This document shows positions 1-11,437 of a stretch of 64,000 bases of DNA, one piece after another. The DNA is taken from contig JAHCVI010000002.1 of NCBI GenBank assembly GCA_019096155.1, positions 558,001 to 622,000 of the forward strand. Direction: 5' to 3'. A program made the position numbers and the translations under genes. Numbering within the stretch: the first letter of the stretch is position 1; each line of letters opens with the position of its first letter. The notes under the pieces were generated by a model. That model was not told where the DNA came from. It worked only from the letters and a program-made list of their open reading frames with translations, and did no database searches. Source of the stretch: Staphylotrichum longicolle (taxonomy: Eukaryota; Ascomycota; Sordariomycetes; Sordariales; Chaetomiaceae).

Positions 1-745
1 ACTGCTCGCGGCCGCGGTCGAAACAGTCTTGCCGCCGGCGCTGGTGGCAATCTGCTCAGCCGCGGCGCGGCGCAGCTGGTACAGCAGCGTCGCCTGCACG
101 CCGCGCGAGGACGAGGATGGTCGGGTGTAGAGCTGCTGGAGCAGGGCCGAGTGGGACGGGTCGAGGTACAGCGCGTATAGCCAGGCGTTGCGGAGGGAAA
201 GGGTTATCAGGGAAAGGTAGGCTTGTGAACGAGGGGGCAAGTCGGGGTCGAGGTCTCGTGTAGTGGTGGGGGGGTTGCTGCTGTGTTGGAGGGCATAGGT
301 GAGGAGATTGGAGGCGGGGATGGGGAGCGGGGAGGTGGTGGGCGAGGTGCGGGGCGGGAGGAGGAAGGGGAGAGAGCCGGTGGGCGAGGCGTGGTTTGTG
401 GAGGGGAGAATTCGGAAGTCGAAGTTGGCGAGGCGGAGGAGGGTCTGGCGGGGGAGGGTTAGCGTTGGACGCGGAGACAGAGGAGGGACAGTAAGGGGAA
501 GAGGAATTGGCACATGCCTGCCACTTGAGACAGCCCGGGTTGAAGCTCGGGAGGCCTAGCCGGGCGTCCGAATCTGTGGAGAAAACATAGAGTGTTGGGA
601 GGTCGCTTGATGTTAGGTGCTGCGACCTCTCGGGCAGCGCGCTAGCATCGTAGGTGCGCAGCGGGAAGTGGTCGAACAGCTGCTGCAGTGGGCGGGGGAT
701 CTGGATTGTGCGCCATGTCGGCACAACGGAAGGCATCGAGGCCAT
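1..745 (-). CDS. sam35: Sam35 (metaxin-like) mitochondrial outer-membrane sorting subunit, 5' part
   Basis: Sam35 is a subunit of the SAM/TOB complex, which inserts beta-barrel proteins into the mitochondrial outer membrane. Exon 1 runs 745 down to 518 (76 codons); exon 2 begins at 444, stays open for 148 codons and leaves the window at base 1, so the C-terminus is missing. The N-terminus reads IPRPLQQLFDHFPLRTY, which matches from memory the opening of yeast Sam35 (VPMPVKRIFDTFPLQTY). Exon 2 has the GST/thioredoxin-like stretch STNHASPTGSLPFLLPP and later WLYALYLDP, typical of metaxins. The intron (445-517) uses a GC donor (CAG|GCATGT), a GCTAAC branch point and a CAG acceptor; both exons join in phase. 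The start at 745 is the last ATG before the conserved block; upstream in-frame ATGs precede only non-conserved sequence. Family call is firm; Sam35 rather than Sam37 rests on the N-terminal block. Confidence 0.82.
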
Positions 746-3700
746 GGTGTTCCAAAAAGATGTCAAGAAGCCGTGCTGTTTCCCGCAACGTCCATCGACC
801 AAGAAGCCGCGAAGTTGCTCTTGCCGAAGCGCGTTGTGCAAACCACAGAGCCGACTCCACTCCACAAGGCGCTGCCGAGAGTTGCGCTGCATCGAGTTGA
901 CCGGGGTGGGGCCTGTCTCCCGTCCTGCATAAAAATTCGCCGGAGATCTCGGAAGGTACCGCCGGAGATGGCCCAAGCGTTCCTTCCCTTTTTGGTCGGA
1001 TTTTCTTGAAGCCACGGAAGGACCGAAAGAGAGAAAGAGAAAGAGAGCCACGAGTGAGTCCAGGATCTGACATTTGGCATCGGGCGTCTGCGGCATCTCG
1101 CCGCTTTCTTTGCGCTCAGTCACCGACAATTGAGTTTTCCAATTTCCATTCATTTTCCAGGGAAGAAATCATCCAATTGGGACTGTTCACCTGCAAAAGC
1201 CGCGCGAGAGCAACAACAACCAGCAACTACGGTGTACTGCTGCCGCGCAGCCGCGCAGCCGCGCGCTCCGTCGAGACGTTTGATCGTTCAGGTTAACGAG
1301 CTTTTAGGCGGCGTTGCCCAGAACAGGCCTGCAACGGTTGTTCAGATTCAAGCCAGATCAGAGCTTCCGCATTTGGGTGCGTTGGCGAGGGCGACGGCTC
1401 CAGAATTGTTTTAGCCTACCGTTGAGATGCATGACAAGTTGAGCCCCAGCGCGCCCAAGGTAACACTGGCTTTCCATCGCGTTTGGTCCAGACGCACAAC
1501 CGACATCTCTTCGCCGGGCTAGCTTTCCACAACAGAGGCGCCGTTGCAGCATGTGAGAGCCGGACAATCGGCTCAGGCGGCGTGGTTTGGGACGCATTCT
1601 CGAGGCACCTCCATTCCGGTCCTTCGAAATTTCTCCGGTTCTTTCCTCACCGCTGCGAATCTGGGGGAGGCCACTCTGGAGACGGCGAATGGCAGACATT
1701 TCGCCACCGACACGTTGGCGATTGTCTCGATATCGGGACCTGCAGGCGGCTAAATGCTTCGGGAGGAATTCTTGCGACCTTCGATTGTCCCGCAGTGCTT
1801 CCGACTCCAAAAACCAACGCCATTCGGACCCTTGTGCCTGTGTGGTGGGGATGGGCAGCTGAAAGGGGTCCACTCGATCATGACAGGCGATGCTTGCGTC
1901 GCAGTCTTTCGGGTGGAATTCCTGGCTACGAAGGCAGTTTTAATCTAGCAGAGCTCCCGGCTGCCACCACCTTATCCGGACCGCTGAACAGATGAGCAGG
2001 AGAGTGTTCCACTGCCGCAACGCCGGCTGCACTTGGCTCTCTGAGGATGCGATGCCAGGGGTGTCATCCGGTGGGGGTTTCGGGTCCCCGGCCGAGAAAC
2101 TGTTTCTGCGAGATGGCGGACAAAGGGGCCGACAAGCCCGTCCATCTCAAGCCCTATGCCCAGCGCTGACGAGGCGAGTTGAGGCTCCGCAACCTGCAAC
2201 CACCCCCTGGCCTTAACAAACCGCAAGATTGACTTCCAAAAGAACCGGTGGCCAATTAGTGTACGATCCCACGATGGAGTCAAAAGTTTCAAGACTCGGC
2301 AACGGTCATGCAGCGGAACATGGCACAAGCCTGCCAGGGACCACCTGTGGAAGGTCAAGCTCCGAGCAATCCCGTGGCAATCTCTCTTGCCTCTTCGCAT
2401 ACGATCTCGCGCCGACTACCTGGTACGATCGTTTCCTGGCTGCAGATGCAAGGCACTCGCATTGGATGACATCGGCTTGTCCAGAATCAGGTCCGTTGTT
2501 GTCGGCGCCGGAATTGACAGTGTCGAACCGACAACACCCCCTTTCCCCGTCAAGACTCTCGGCGAGATGCTCCTGTCCTTCCTTGTCGCTTCTCGGTGTT
2601 AATTCTGTCGCTTGCTTCAATTGTCGTCACCTTCCATGTTCAGGATCGAGAGTGGGATGCGATTTGGCCGAGACGATGTCACAGCGAATACGCGTCGAGT
2701 TTAGCGTGCTCTGCGCCCCTAGATGAAGCACGAACCCCCGGCCTTGCTGAAGACTGTCAGCAGCCGAAGTCGTTATTTACAGCCTGGTCACACGATGGGC
2801 CCTTAGTGGTGGGAGTTGACGGCATCTGACAACTCAAGGGGGTGCCTCGGCATCAAACCATCACTTGCCGAATTAACCACCCCTCCCCCCAAGACTTACT
2901 AGTCCTCCCACTATTAGGGCAGACTTGCGAAGGGTCATTCTTCCGGCGCCGAAAACTAGCGAGAACTACTGTATTGTGACAGCAGTGTCGCTCACGGGCG
3001 CGGCGGGCGCGCTGCCAATATGCGTCTTGGGAGATCTGCCGAGTATGGGCCGCTTTCACAGAAGAATGGCCTGGTCTGTGTTTCACAGAATTGGAGACTG
3101 AGCAAAAGCTCGATCAAAAATCCACGCCTGAACAAGCGCCATCTATCGAAGGTGGGGGTCCACGGCCCACGAGGGATGCTCCCGACCCCACCACCGCAGA
3201 TGCCCCGGACGCTGGCGCAGATGGTGTGTGCGTGACTCGGGGATACTTCAGCGTGCCAGACCGATTCGCATGTTTGCGGCAAATCCACGGCAGAACGGCA
3301 GCTCGGTCCTATTCCCGGCTGCTCAGCGGAAGTATCTCTTTGTCACTGCCTGCAGCATTTGCTCTCTCGGCGCAATGGAGGGGTTCGCTATGGTGGGCAC
3401 CTATGACGCCGTTTTCATCCCGCTCCATGTCGAAAGATAAAGGCCGGGCACGAGAAAAGTCAATCAAACAGCAAGGGAAAGTGCTCCGCCGCTCTTCCCA
3501 CTGGTTGCAAGCTTTTCCTTTGGAATATATGACCGACGTGATCCCCCTTCCGTTCCGTCCCTCTGCTTCCTCCATCGACCCCAAGTCACCCTCACCGGCC
3601 GCTTTCACGTTCAACTGCCTGCCCTTGCATCTTGCATCGCGACCTGAGCCAAGGAAGCCCAACGCGAGGCACCACTACATCCTCCACCCACATCACCCCA

Positions 3701-3967
3701 TCCCCATAGTGCATCGGCTTTCCTGCCTTGCGTGGCCCGTCTGTCGTCAGGACCACAAACCATTGCTTCTCATCGATCGTCACTGCAACCGCACCAGTCT
3801 CCAGTTTGAGCTGTCTGCATCACGCATCACGCACGACTCGCCCGGCAAGCCACCTGGAAGGAAGAGGGGTGCCGTCTGCACGGCCAAAGTCTGCATCTCG
3901 CGTCTGCAGTGTCCCGCCCACGGACCAAATTGCTGTATATTGGGCCACAACCCCATTCAGCCGGCTT

Positions 3968-4020
3968 GCGTCTGCCTGCGTCTTGTCTGCGTCTTGTCTG
4001 CGTCTTGTCCGCGTCTGAGC
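3968..4020. repeat. 11-bp tandem repeat, unit GCGTCTTGTCT
   Basis: About four and a half imperfect copies of an 11-base unit; the three central copies are nearly identical. It lies in the upstream region of the small gene at 4473. No function is evident. Confidence 0.8.
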
Positions 4021-4349
4021 CTGAGATCGGCCCAGTCCTCGGCTCGAGCCAGCGAGTCAGACCTTTATCTCAACGGTCGCGCATGATCGGGTGCTGCACT
4101 TGCTCCTACCGGGACTCAAAACACACCGCTTCGCTCGCTGGTTAGGAGGGTTGCCATCCATCCACTTCTTTCCCTTGGGAGATATTGCAACGGCCGTGAT
4201 ACAGCAGCCGGTCTGTCTGCCGTTCCCGTCCAGAGACACGACACTGAAAGCGCCGGGCGAATCGCTGCCTTTCCCGAGAAATCGGCATCGCTCCTGACTT
4301 CTTCCGTCTTCCGTCCTTCGGCTGTCGTCATAAGGCCCTGGTCTCCCGT

Positions 4350-4369
4350 CCTCTCTCTCTCTCTCTCTC
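4350..4369. repeat. CT dinucleotide run upstream of the small gene
   Basis: An uninterrupted CT repeat about 100 bases before the ATG at 4473. Pyrimidine runs at this distance often lie just before transcription starts in filamentous fungi, so it probably marks the core promoter or leader; that role is inference. Confidence 0.6.
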
Positions 4370-4472
4370 ATCTTCAGTCGTTATCGGCCGCTGGATTCCA
4401 GCTTATCCCGCTCTTCTCAAGAGAGAAACATCGCCAGCAAACTCATTTTATTATCCAACAGTCGCTACAAAA

Positions 4473-4685
4473 ATGGACCCCCGATCCGCCTCAACAAGTA
4501 CGCAGTCCTCTGCCATGTCCTCGACGCAGCAGTCGCCGAGCAGCAAGATTGTTCCCCCCGTGCCGGCACCCACCAAGGCCCCTTCGACAGATGTCTTTTT
4601 GAAAGACTTCACCCTCGTGGCCGAGGCGGCGAAACGAGCGCAGATGGCGGTACTCATGCGAGACTTCGAGAGCGTCGGGTTGTAA
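4473..4685 (+). CDS. Small conserved-looking protein (70 aa), function unknown
   Basis: A single-exon frame encodes 70 residues. The first 40 are Ser/Thr/Pro-rich and probably disordered; the last 30 form a likely amphipathic helix including DVFLKDFTLVAEAAKRAQ and end in RDFESVGL. I believe similar short proteins occur in other Sordariomycetes but cannot name a family. The start has an excellent context (ACAAAAATGG) and is preceded by an A-rich leader and a CT run, as expected of an expressed fungal gene. There is no signal peptide, membrane segment or catalytic motif. Codon use is GC-ending like the neighbours. It is an isolated gene with more than 3.7 kb of non-coding DNA upstream. No function is proposed. 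Confidence 0.62.
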   Translation: MDPRSASTSTQSSAMSSTQQSPSSKIVPPVPAPTKAPSTDVFLKDFTLVAEAAKRAQMAVLMRDFESVGL

Positions 4686-5377
4686 AGAAGGGATTCCGAA
4701 GCTTCGTCTGCCAGGACGTTCTCGTCGACGCCTCGCTTTGCATCATTCACCATCGGTGGGATTTACGTGAGCATCCCTCGGGGTCGAGCTCAAGATTACC
4801 TCGGCTCAGCCGGCAAACTAGTCCAGGAAGTGGTAGTGGTTAGCAGACCACCGCTTCTTCCGTCTCAATCTCACCAAGGAGGCAAACGATCTTATCAGCA
4901 GGAGGACGTCCAGGCCGGAGGATTTTCTGATCTAGGCCCTGGTCTCTCGGAGCATGCTCCGGGTAAGGCAAGTTTGGGTTCGTCTCGACGGTTGTGTCTT
5001 TTTCATATGCTTCGGGTAGGCGTACACATGGGCGGGGACATGCCCGGGGTTTAGGCATCACGGCGTTAGTGTGTTTTGGGTATGGGATGGGATAGGGTGG
5101 GGGTATGGACGGCGGTTCTCATCATGATTTTTTTTTTTTTTGTTTTGTTTATATCCTGTTGTGTCTCTTTGTTTCTACCCAGGCCATGGCAACCCATAGA
5201 CTGGCACGGCGATATACTGTATCGTGGAGGGCTCTAATCCGGCCATCAAGTCATGGCCAACAAACCAGCATCACTCGCGCTAGAAATGATGAAATACCAG
5301 TAGCGTCTGATGAACCACTTTCTTCCCTGCTCTTTCCCAATCACTCCTTCACCATTCCCATCTTTCCCGAATAACAC
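4686..5377. other. Intergenic, 3' ends of two convergent genes
   Basis: Contains the 3' regions of the small gene and of the dehydrogenase, which point toward each other. A T run at about 5129-5140 is the only low-complexity feature. No further gene is seen. Confidence 0.6.
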
Positions 5378-6289
5378 CTAAATCTTGCTCATCAACGCAA
5401 CCCCCCCATCCACCGCCACCGTCGCACCATTCACAAACGCCCCCGCCCGGCTCGCAAGGAAGATGCACGCGCCGCCCACATCGCTCGGCATGCCGATCCG
5501 CCCCAGCGGGTTCGCTCCCTTGATCTCCTCCCCAAACTCCTTGAGCGTCGCCGCCATCATCTTGCTCGGGAACGGCCCGCACGCGAGCGTGTTGCTCGTG
5601 ATGCCCCTGGGCCCCAGCTCCACCGCCAGGTGCCGCGCCAGGTGGTGCAGCCCGGCCTTGCTCGCGCTGTACGCGAAGGTGGGCAGGAAGGGCACGCGCA
5701 GCGCGTCGATGCTGCCGATGTGGATGACGCGGCCCGGGTCGAGGACGGGCCCGGACGGGTTGGGCTTGGAGGCCGCGCCGGCCGCCTCGAGGAGCGGCGT
5801 GAGCAGCTGGGTGAGGGTGAAGACGCGCTGCAGGTTGAGCGTCAGGAGCTTGGTCCAGGCGGCGTCCGGGTAGGCCTCGTACGGCTCGCCCCAGGTCGCG
5901 CCCGAGTTGTTGACGAGCACGTGCAGCTTGGTCTCGCGGCGGGCGAGCTCGGCGGCCAGGGCCTTGCAGTGCTCGAGCGAGGCGAGGTCGGCCGGCAGCG
6001 GGATGGCCGAGTCCGGGCGCACGCCGGGCAGGGCGTTGAGCTCCGCGCAGGCCGCCTTGCAGGCCGCGGCGTCGCGCGAGGCGATGTACACGCGCGCGCC
6101 GTTGACGACAAAGGCCTCCGAGATCATGCGGCCGATGCCCTTGGCGCCGCCGGTGACGAGGACAACTTTGTCCTGGGGGTTGAGGGGTATGTGTGTTAGC
6201 GACGGTGTGTGAGATGGGGTGGAGGTGAAAGGGGGGTTTTGAGAAAGGGGGGGCTTTACCTTGACACCGAAGAGGGATTGGACGTCCAT
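5378..6289 (-). CDS. Short-chain dehydrogenase/reductase (SDR)
   Basis: A classical SDR that should carry out NAD(P)-dependent oxidation or reduction of a carbonyl/alcohol substrate. Two exons: 6289-6260 (MDVQSLFGVK) and 6172-5378, total 274 residues. The 87-nt intron (GTAAAG donor, GCTAACAC branch, CAG acceptor) is a multiple of three, so the frame reads through it; removing it joins GVK directly to DKVVLVTGG, as in homologues. Visible motifs are TGGAKGIG (cofactor loop, about residues 17-24), NNSGA, a catalytic Ser in HIGSID, YSASK with the catalytic Tyr and Lys, and the C-terminal AVDGG. Length is normal. Fungal relatives are often labelled RhlG-like 3-oxoacyl-ACP reductase; that is annotation habit rather than a proven activity, so the substrate is left open. 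No targeting peptide is visible. Confidence 0.9.
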   Translation of the reverse strand: MDVQSLFGVKVKPPLSQNPPFTSTPSHTPSLTHIPLNPQDKVVLVTGGAKGIGRMISEAFVVNGARVYIASRDAAACKAACAELNALPGVRPDSAIPLPADLASLEHCKALAAELARRETKLHVLVNNSGATWGEPYEAYPDAAWTKLLTLNLQRVFTLTQLLTPLLEAAGAASKPNPSGPVLDPGRVIHIGSIDALRVPFLPTFAYSASKAGLHHLARHLAVELGPRGITSNTLACGPFPSKMMAATLKEFGEEIKGANPLGRIGMPSDVGGACIFLASRAGAFVNGATVAVDGGVALMSKI

Positions 6290-7284
6290 GTTGAGGGTGT
6301 TTTCTGCTTCGGGTATAGAGTCACAGGTTGTATTGTTGTCCGGTGCTTGTTGAATCTGGTGTTTCAGTCCTCAGATACTTCTGGATATCCGGCGCCGTGG
6401 GTGAGATGGACGCCGGCTGATGAGAGCCCCCGGAAGCCGAGCCGAGGCACAGCTCAATGCCGGACGAGTGTAGCCCGAAAAGCTAAGGCCGACGACCAGT
6501 CAAGCTCTGATTGGACAGCCCCAGAGTTATGCAGCTGTCAAGGGATGCAGCTAACCAGTTCAGGCGAAGCTTGCCCACAAGCACTCCACAACTCCAAGTC
6601 CACCCAAAGCATCATCTGGGGAAGTCAAGGGAGGCTGGGAGGTTATCATCTGGGGAAGTTGGCCAGAGTAACGTCACTCTTTGGAGGCAAGCGTGCACAC
6701 AGCACATCCAAGCCACAGGGAACAAAAACTCGGCCCTCCAGACAGCTGTTCATGGATGATAGGAACATAACGTAGATAGCACCAAAACGGGAAGCTCGTT
6801 TGGCTCGTACCTAAGTGTCAACGCCATCATTTCGCTTCCATTACTTGCAAACATTGCCTTGTGTGAACAGACAAACGTCAATGGCATTTGACCTGACCCA
6901 GCCTGATCTGACCCGGGTCGCTGTGAGACCCCAGAAACGAAGCGTAGAATATAATAAATACACGGTTCAAACGAGGAGTCTTTTCAGTCGCTCCAAACAC
7001 AATGGTATCATTTCAATCAAAAGAAAAGGGGCTGACCCTCAGAAACATGGCACCAAGTGCTCCCACAGCCATATAATCCATATACCAAGAGAAACGAAAA
7101 CCTCAAGAGAAAATGGTGTGTCCTGTCCTGGTCACCAAAAGGTGGACGGCATTGCTGGTCGTAACACAGCAGACTTTTGTAGATTAAGGAAAAAGAGACG
7201 AGAAAAAGAGCGTCAGTCATGACTGGACCGCGGCGTGTGCCACAAGATATAGATGGGAGAAGAAAATCAAGAGAGGCAAAGCTC
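6290..7284. other. Intergenic: SDR promoter and apsA 3' region
   Basis: Both flanking genes are on the minus strand, so this stretch should hold the SDR promoter and the apsA 3' untranslated region. A 15-base direct repeat (ATCATCTGGGGAAGT) occurs at 6611-6625 and 6645-6659. No coding region is supported. Confidence 0.55.
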
Positions 7285-10200
7285 CTAGAACCCTCTAAAG
7301 GGGTCATCTCTTAGGTACCAGTCGTCCACGTCATCCGTGGTGGTCCTGGTGGCTCGGCTCTGGTAGCTGTCGCGTTGGCGGCTGCGGCTGGCTCTGCGCC
7401 TGAGCTCTTTGCTTCGCCGGCGCGTAACGTGCCGAAAATCGTCCTGTTCATACGGCGTCTCATCGAACTGGCTGAGCGACAGAGGGCTGATGAAGGCTTC
7501 CATGCGCACCGTTCCGATCGCGTCGAAGAAGTTGTTCATGACAGGCCCGGCCGGCCGACTGGATGCTTCCGAAGTTCGGACCGACGGCGTCGCCCACGTC
7601 ATGCCGCTAGATCCAGTCACGGCACTGGCACCGGCGTTGCTGTAGATATCTGAGGACCCAGCAGTCATCACACTATTTCCAGCCGTGCTGTTTGTTGAGG
7701 TATGATAACTGCCGCTACCTGCAGGCCCAGAGAAGCCCCGGAATGAGAGTGGCGGCCCAGCGTGACCGCCAGTGTTGCTGCGCTTACGCCCGTGGACCGG
7801 CGCCTGCGTTTGCCGGTCAAGGAACCGAGGGATCGCGGGTGGCTCGGCAGCGTCCCTCGACATGTCGCGTGCATGTGCAGGGAGAGTGTAGACTTCGGGC
7901 ACCGGCGGAGGCCGGTAGGTGGGAATGCTCGGCGGAGCGCTGTCCATATGCGACGATTCTGTGATCGGATCCGACTTGATCACCGCCGTCTTGGCCTTCG
8001 TGAGTCGGATCGAGTCACGGATCGGCCTCCGTTTCGGTTTCGGCAACTCATATTGCTCAACCAACGGCTTCGGCTGTGGTGCTGGTACTACTAACGTGTC
8101 TGGTATGGCTTGGTTAGAATGGGCCAGGAATGAGAGCGATGTCAGCCAGATATAATGGCGCTCGGCGTTTGCTGCTGTAAATTTCAACGCCCTCTGCGGC
8201 GTCAGGATCAGGATAGACCTGTTGAAGATATGGGTGGCTCCCTTCGGAGGCGGATTGTCATCCTTCACATCAAGCACCGACTGGATCGTGACTGGGAAGA
8301 GGTCAGCACTCGTATCAACATTATTACTTCAAGGACGGCTGTCACTCACGCTTGCGGCCAGACTTGCCCATCAGCGCGCTACCCGAAGCTGGCTGCTTGC
8401 TGCTCCAGAGAATTGCGCGCTCGTATGGGGCGAGCCATACCCATCTCTTGTGACGATCGTTGCTGTTGTCGTCGCCGCTCTTGGTATCCGCAACCCCAAA
8501 GGACTTGCGTCTCCGCACGTACTTGAACATCCATTCGCCCACCATGGTTTGGGCAATGGCATCCACAACGGTAGGTGTCTGATTCGAACCAGCTTGTGAG
8601 GCAACTCCCGTGTCGGCCGTGTTCGCCGTCGTTGTAGACGGTTGCGACCTGTGGCTCTTGTATCGCGGCGCCATGTATCCGTCTCGGGTACGCGGCGTCG
8701 TAATGTCGTTGCTCGGCAGGGGAGGGAGCCCCGGGCTCTCTGGGGCCTCGGTCGACGGCGAGAACGGAGGCGGCGAGCGGCTGCCGTGTCGCCGGTATCG
8801 CTGATTTCGGGGCATGGCTGCGGCGGAGCGCACCTTTCGGATGCTGTTCGCCCGGTAGTGGCTCCGGCCCGAGCCTCGCCTCGGCCAGGCGTCGGCACCT
8901 CTGCTGCCGGGGCTTGTGCGCCCGTCGCTCGGGGCACTCGCGCTGAAGGGCGGCTTCCTTGAGCTGGCACGTGTGGGAATGGGGAATGGTGGCTCCTTCG
9001 GATCTGTCAGACTTGGGCTCCTCGCCCTCTGGTGCGAAGCAATGCCACTCTGGATCATGGCAGACCGGCGCATGACGCTGGACTTTGTGCTAAAAATCGA
9101 GGGCCGCCCGCCACGCCTTGAGCCCCTTCTCCCAAAGCCCGATTCCCGCATGTCCCTCATTTGGAATGAGGCAGCGTCGAAACCTTCATTGTCCTCGGAC
9201 GTGCGAGGGACGAAGCGGCCACTGGTCTTGGGCGAGAATGCGTTCTCCGACGAAGTTACAGTTCCTACAGAGCTGCGCTTCCCGGCACGACTCGGCCCAG
9301 GCCTCGGCTTCGGCGCAGAGAGCGCGGTACGGTACTCTGAGTCGCTGAGATCCGCGTCCATGAACTCATCAACCTCGTCGGAGCTGTTTCCATCGAAGCC
9401 CGCGAACAAGCTGCTAATCCGTGGCGGCCTTCGCATCGGTGCTCTTTGACTCGACAGCGGGCCGTCGTCGTTGTTCCCTGGGTAGCTATCGTGGGTCTCC
9501 TCCTCAAGAATGAAGGACGAGCCAACCGGTGGCGATGAGGGCATCTCTGTCAAGCTGCGTTTGGTAGCCAGTCGTCGCGGGTTACGAGGAGGCAGGTTCC
9601 CAGGAATCGGGGTGAACTGCCGGGTTTCCTCACTCGCAAATTCGGCCCCGATGATAGCAGGCGAGGAGGGCCTGGAAGAGATGGCGGAAGGGTGGAGGTG
9701 CGGGGGCAATCTGTCTAGTCTCTTGTCGACACGAATCTCTTCGGTCTGCATGCCCGAAGATGTGGTCGTCACGCTGGTCACAAGGGACACCTGGCATCCA
9801 AAATCCTTGGACAGCTGCGGGAGACGCGGCTCGCGCGGCGTGCTTGGACGGCTGGTGGGGGGAATGATGCTGATGCTGGGGATGGGCATCGGGAGCCCGA
9901 GGAATCCAGGCTGAAGTGGGGGTGGCACTTCGTCAGTTTGCGTAGACGCCGAAACCATCGTAGGTGGTTCGGGCTTGGGAGTCGGAATCGTCTCTTCCAA
10001 TGGTGTCCTCGGCGTCCGCGGTGGGCTCAGCGGCTCCTCGGCAGTCTGAGACGAACCGTTGACCATCAAATTGTGCATACCAGGGGTCTTGATGGCAAGC
10101 GGCTGGCTAACATGGACCCGCTTCCTCCGCTGGTTGGCCTCGATCTCATGGTCCGCACGGGGAGGGCTGTCAACATCGTACAGTCGCTCGAATCTCTGCA

Positions 10201-11437
10201 TGAACGGGGAGGGCTCGGGGGTCGAAGGCTTGACAGGGACAATCTTGGGCGATGGCGGCGGCGAGTACTGTATTCCAGTGTCAACATAGCTGGCCTTGGG
10301 CGCGGGCGCTGGCGACTCGTCGTCCTCCTTGATGATGCCATCCTCGAGCCTTTCAAGCGCCGCAGGGTTGAAGGCGAGTTTGCCACGAAGCACACTGCCT
10401 GGCCTCACGAGGCTGTCGTTGCTTCGATGTCTCTGATGCATCCGGAAGGGGACACTGTCTCGGCTGTAGTTCCGCATGTGGCCCTTGGACAGGACGCTCT
10501 CGCGGCCTCCGTAGTCGCTCTCATCGTCGCAGCTCCCGTCGAACCCCAACTCGTCAGCCAGTGAGTTTCCGTTGGCCTTGAGGATGCTATTCGCGACTGA
10601 AAACCGGATGCTGTTCGTGATGCTCATGCTCCTAACACTGGCGGCGTCGTTGTCCTTGGCGCTTTCTTCGCCATCACTCTCAGCACCGTGGGCCGCTCCG
10701 TGCAGTCCGTGGGCCTGGGCTGCCTGGAACGCAGCAACTTCTTCGAGAACCACCTTGAGGCGGGTTTCGGCGACGTGGACTTTGCGTTCGTATTTCCGCT
10801 TCTCCTCCTCCCACTCGTCCTTCTCCTTTGCCCATTGTTCATGCACACGCTCCGAATCCTCTTCTTGACTCCGCAATTTCTTTTGCGTAGTCTCGAGCCG
10901 TTTCCGGGTCTCGGCCGCCGAGTCAATCGCCTCATCACGCTCTTTTGCAAGCTCGCTCAGAGCAGATGATGTTCCGCCTTCCAACAAGGACAGTTGCCGT
11001 TTCAACGACCGGCTTTCCTTTCCTGTCGCCAAAACCGAAGCCTGCAAGGATTCCGACTCTTCTCGGACTGTGTGCAACGACGTCTCGAGGCTCTCAATAA
11101 TCTTCAACTTTTCCTCCTGGTCTCGCCTGAGCGACAAAATCTCCGAGACCAAGCTCGCATGGAGGGTTGGCGTGAAACGACGTGGGTCCAAGATACTGAT
11201 GTTTTCGTCGTTGGTAACGTCTCTTGAGGACCTCTTGGAGCCCCTCTCACTCTTGTCGTTTGAAAGAGGCGGAGGAGAGCGGCTTTTGCCCTTTTTCCCC
11301 GGAGGCGTAACAGACCTTCCTGACTTCCGTGAACCACGAGAAACTGTGCGTGACAGAGGACGATAGGGCGTGTCGGCGGGTGTCGGCAGCGAGGCCGGCC
11401 CGCCAGTCGATTCGTCCTCGGTTTCCCAGACAGCCAT
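7285..11437 (-). CDS. apsA: ApsA/Num1/Mcp5-type cortical nuclear-migration protein with C-terminal PH domain
   Basis: A cell-cortex anchor that captures dynein and astral microtubules and so positions nuclei. Exon 1 is 11437-8350, exon 2 is 8291-7285; the 58-nt intron (GTGAGT..CAG) splits a Leu codon and joins GRK to LTIQSVLDVKDD inside the PH domain. The product has 1364 residues. After a Ser/Pro-rich head (1-80) comes the conserved block DPRRFTPTLHASLVSEILSL and a long coiled coil (about 95-250), both diagnostic of ApsA. A disordered Ser/Pro-rich middle follows. The Mcp5-type PH domain spans about 957-1088 (GEWMFKYVRRRK, KRWVWLAPYERAILW, ILTPQRALKF) and should bind PI(4,5)P2. A Ser/Arg-rich tail of about 275 residues follows. 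It is shorter than Aspergillus ApsA or yeast Num1 and lacks obvious long internal repeats. Confidence 0.9.

Larger units (their letters stand above)
746..4472. other. Intergenic: Sam35 promoter and leader of the small gene
   Basis: No coding region is supported here. Open frames occur, the longest being 331 codons at 3091-4086, but their sequences are Ser/Arg/Pro-rich, share no recognisable motif and are what GC-rich DNA produces by chance. The left part should hold the Sam35 promoter; on the Sam35 strand there is a pyrimidine tract at about 1028-1052. The right part has an 11-base tandem repeat (3968-4020) and a CT run (about 4350-4369) roughly 100 bases before the ATG of the next gene, a common feature of fungal promoters. 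Confidence 0.6.

Noticed and set aside
3091..4086. 331-codon open frame upstream of the small gene
   Set aside because: No motif, erratic composition, crosses a tandem repeat; consistent with chance in GC-rich DNA.
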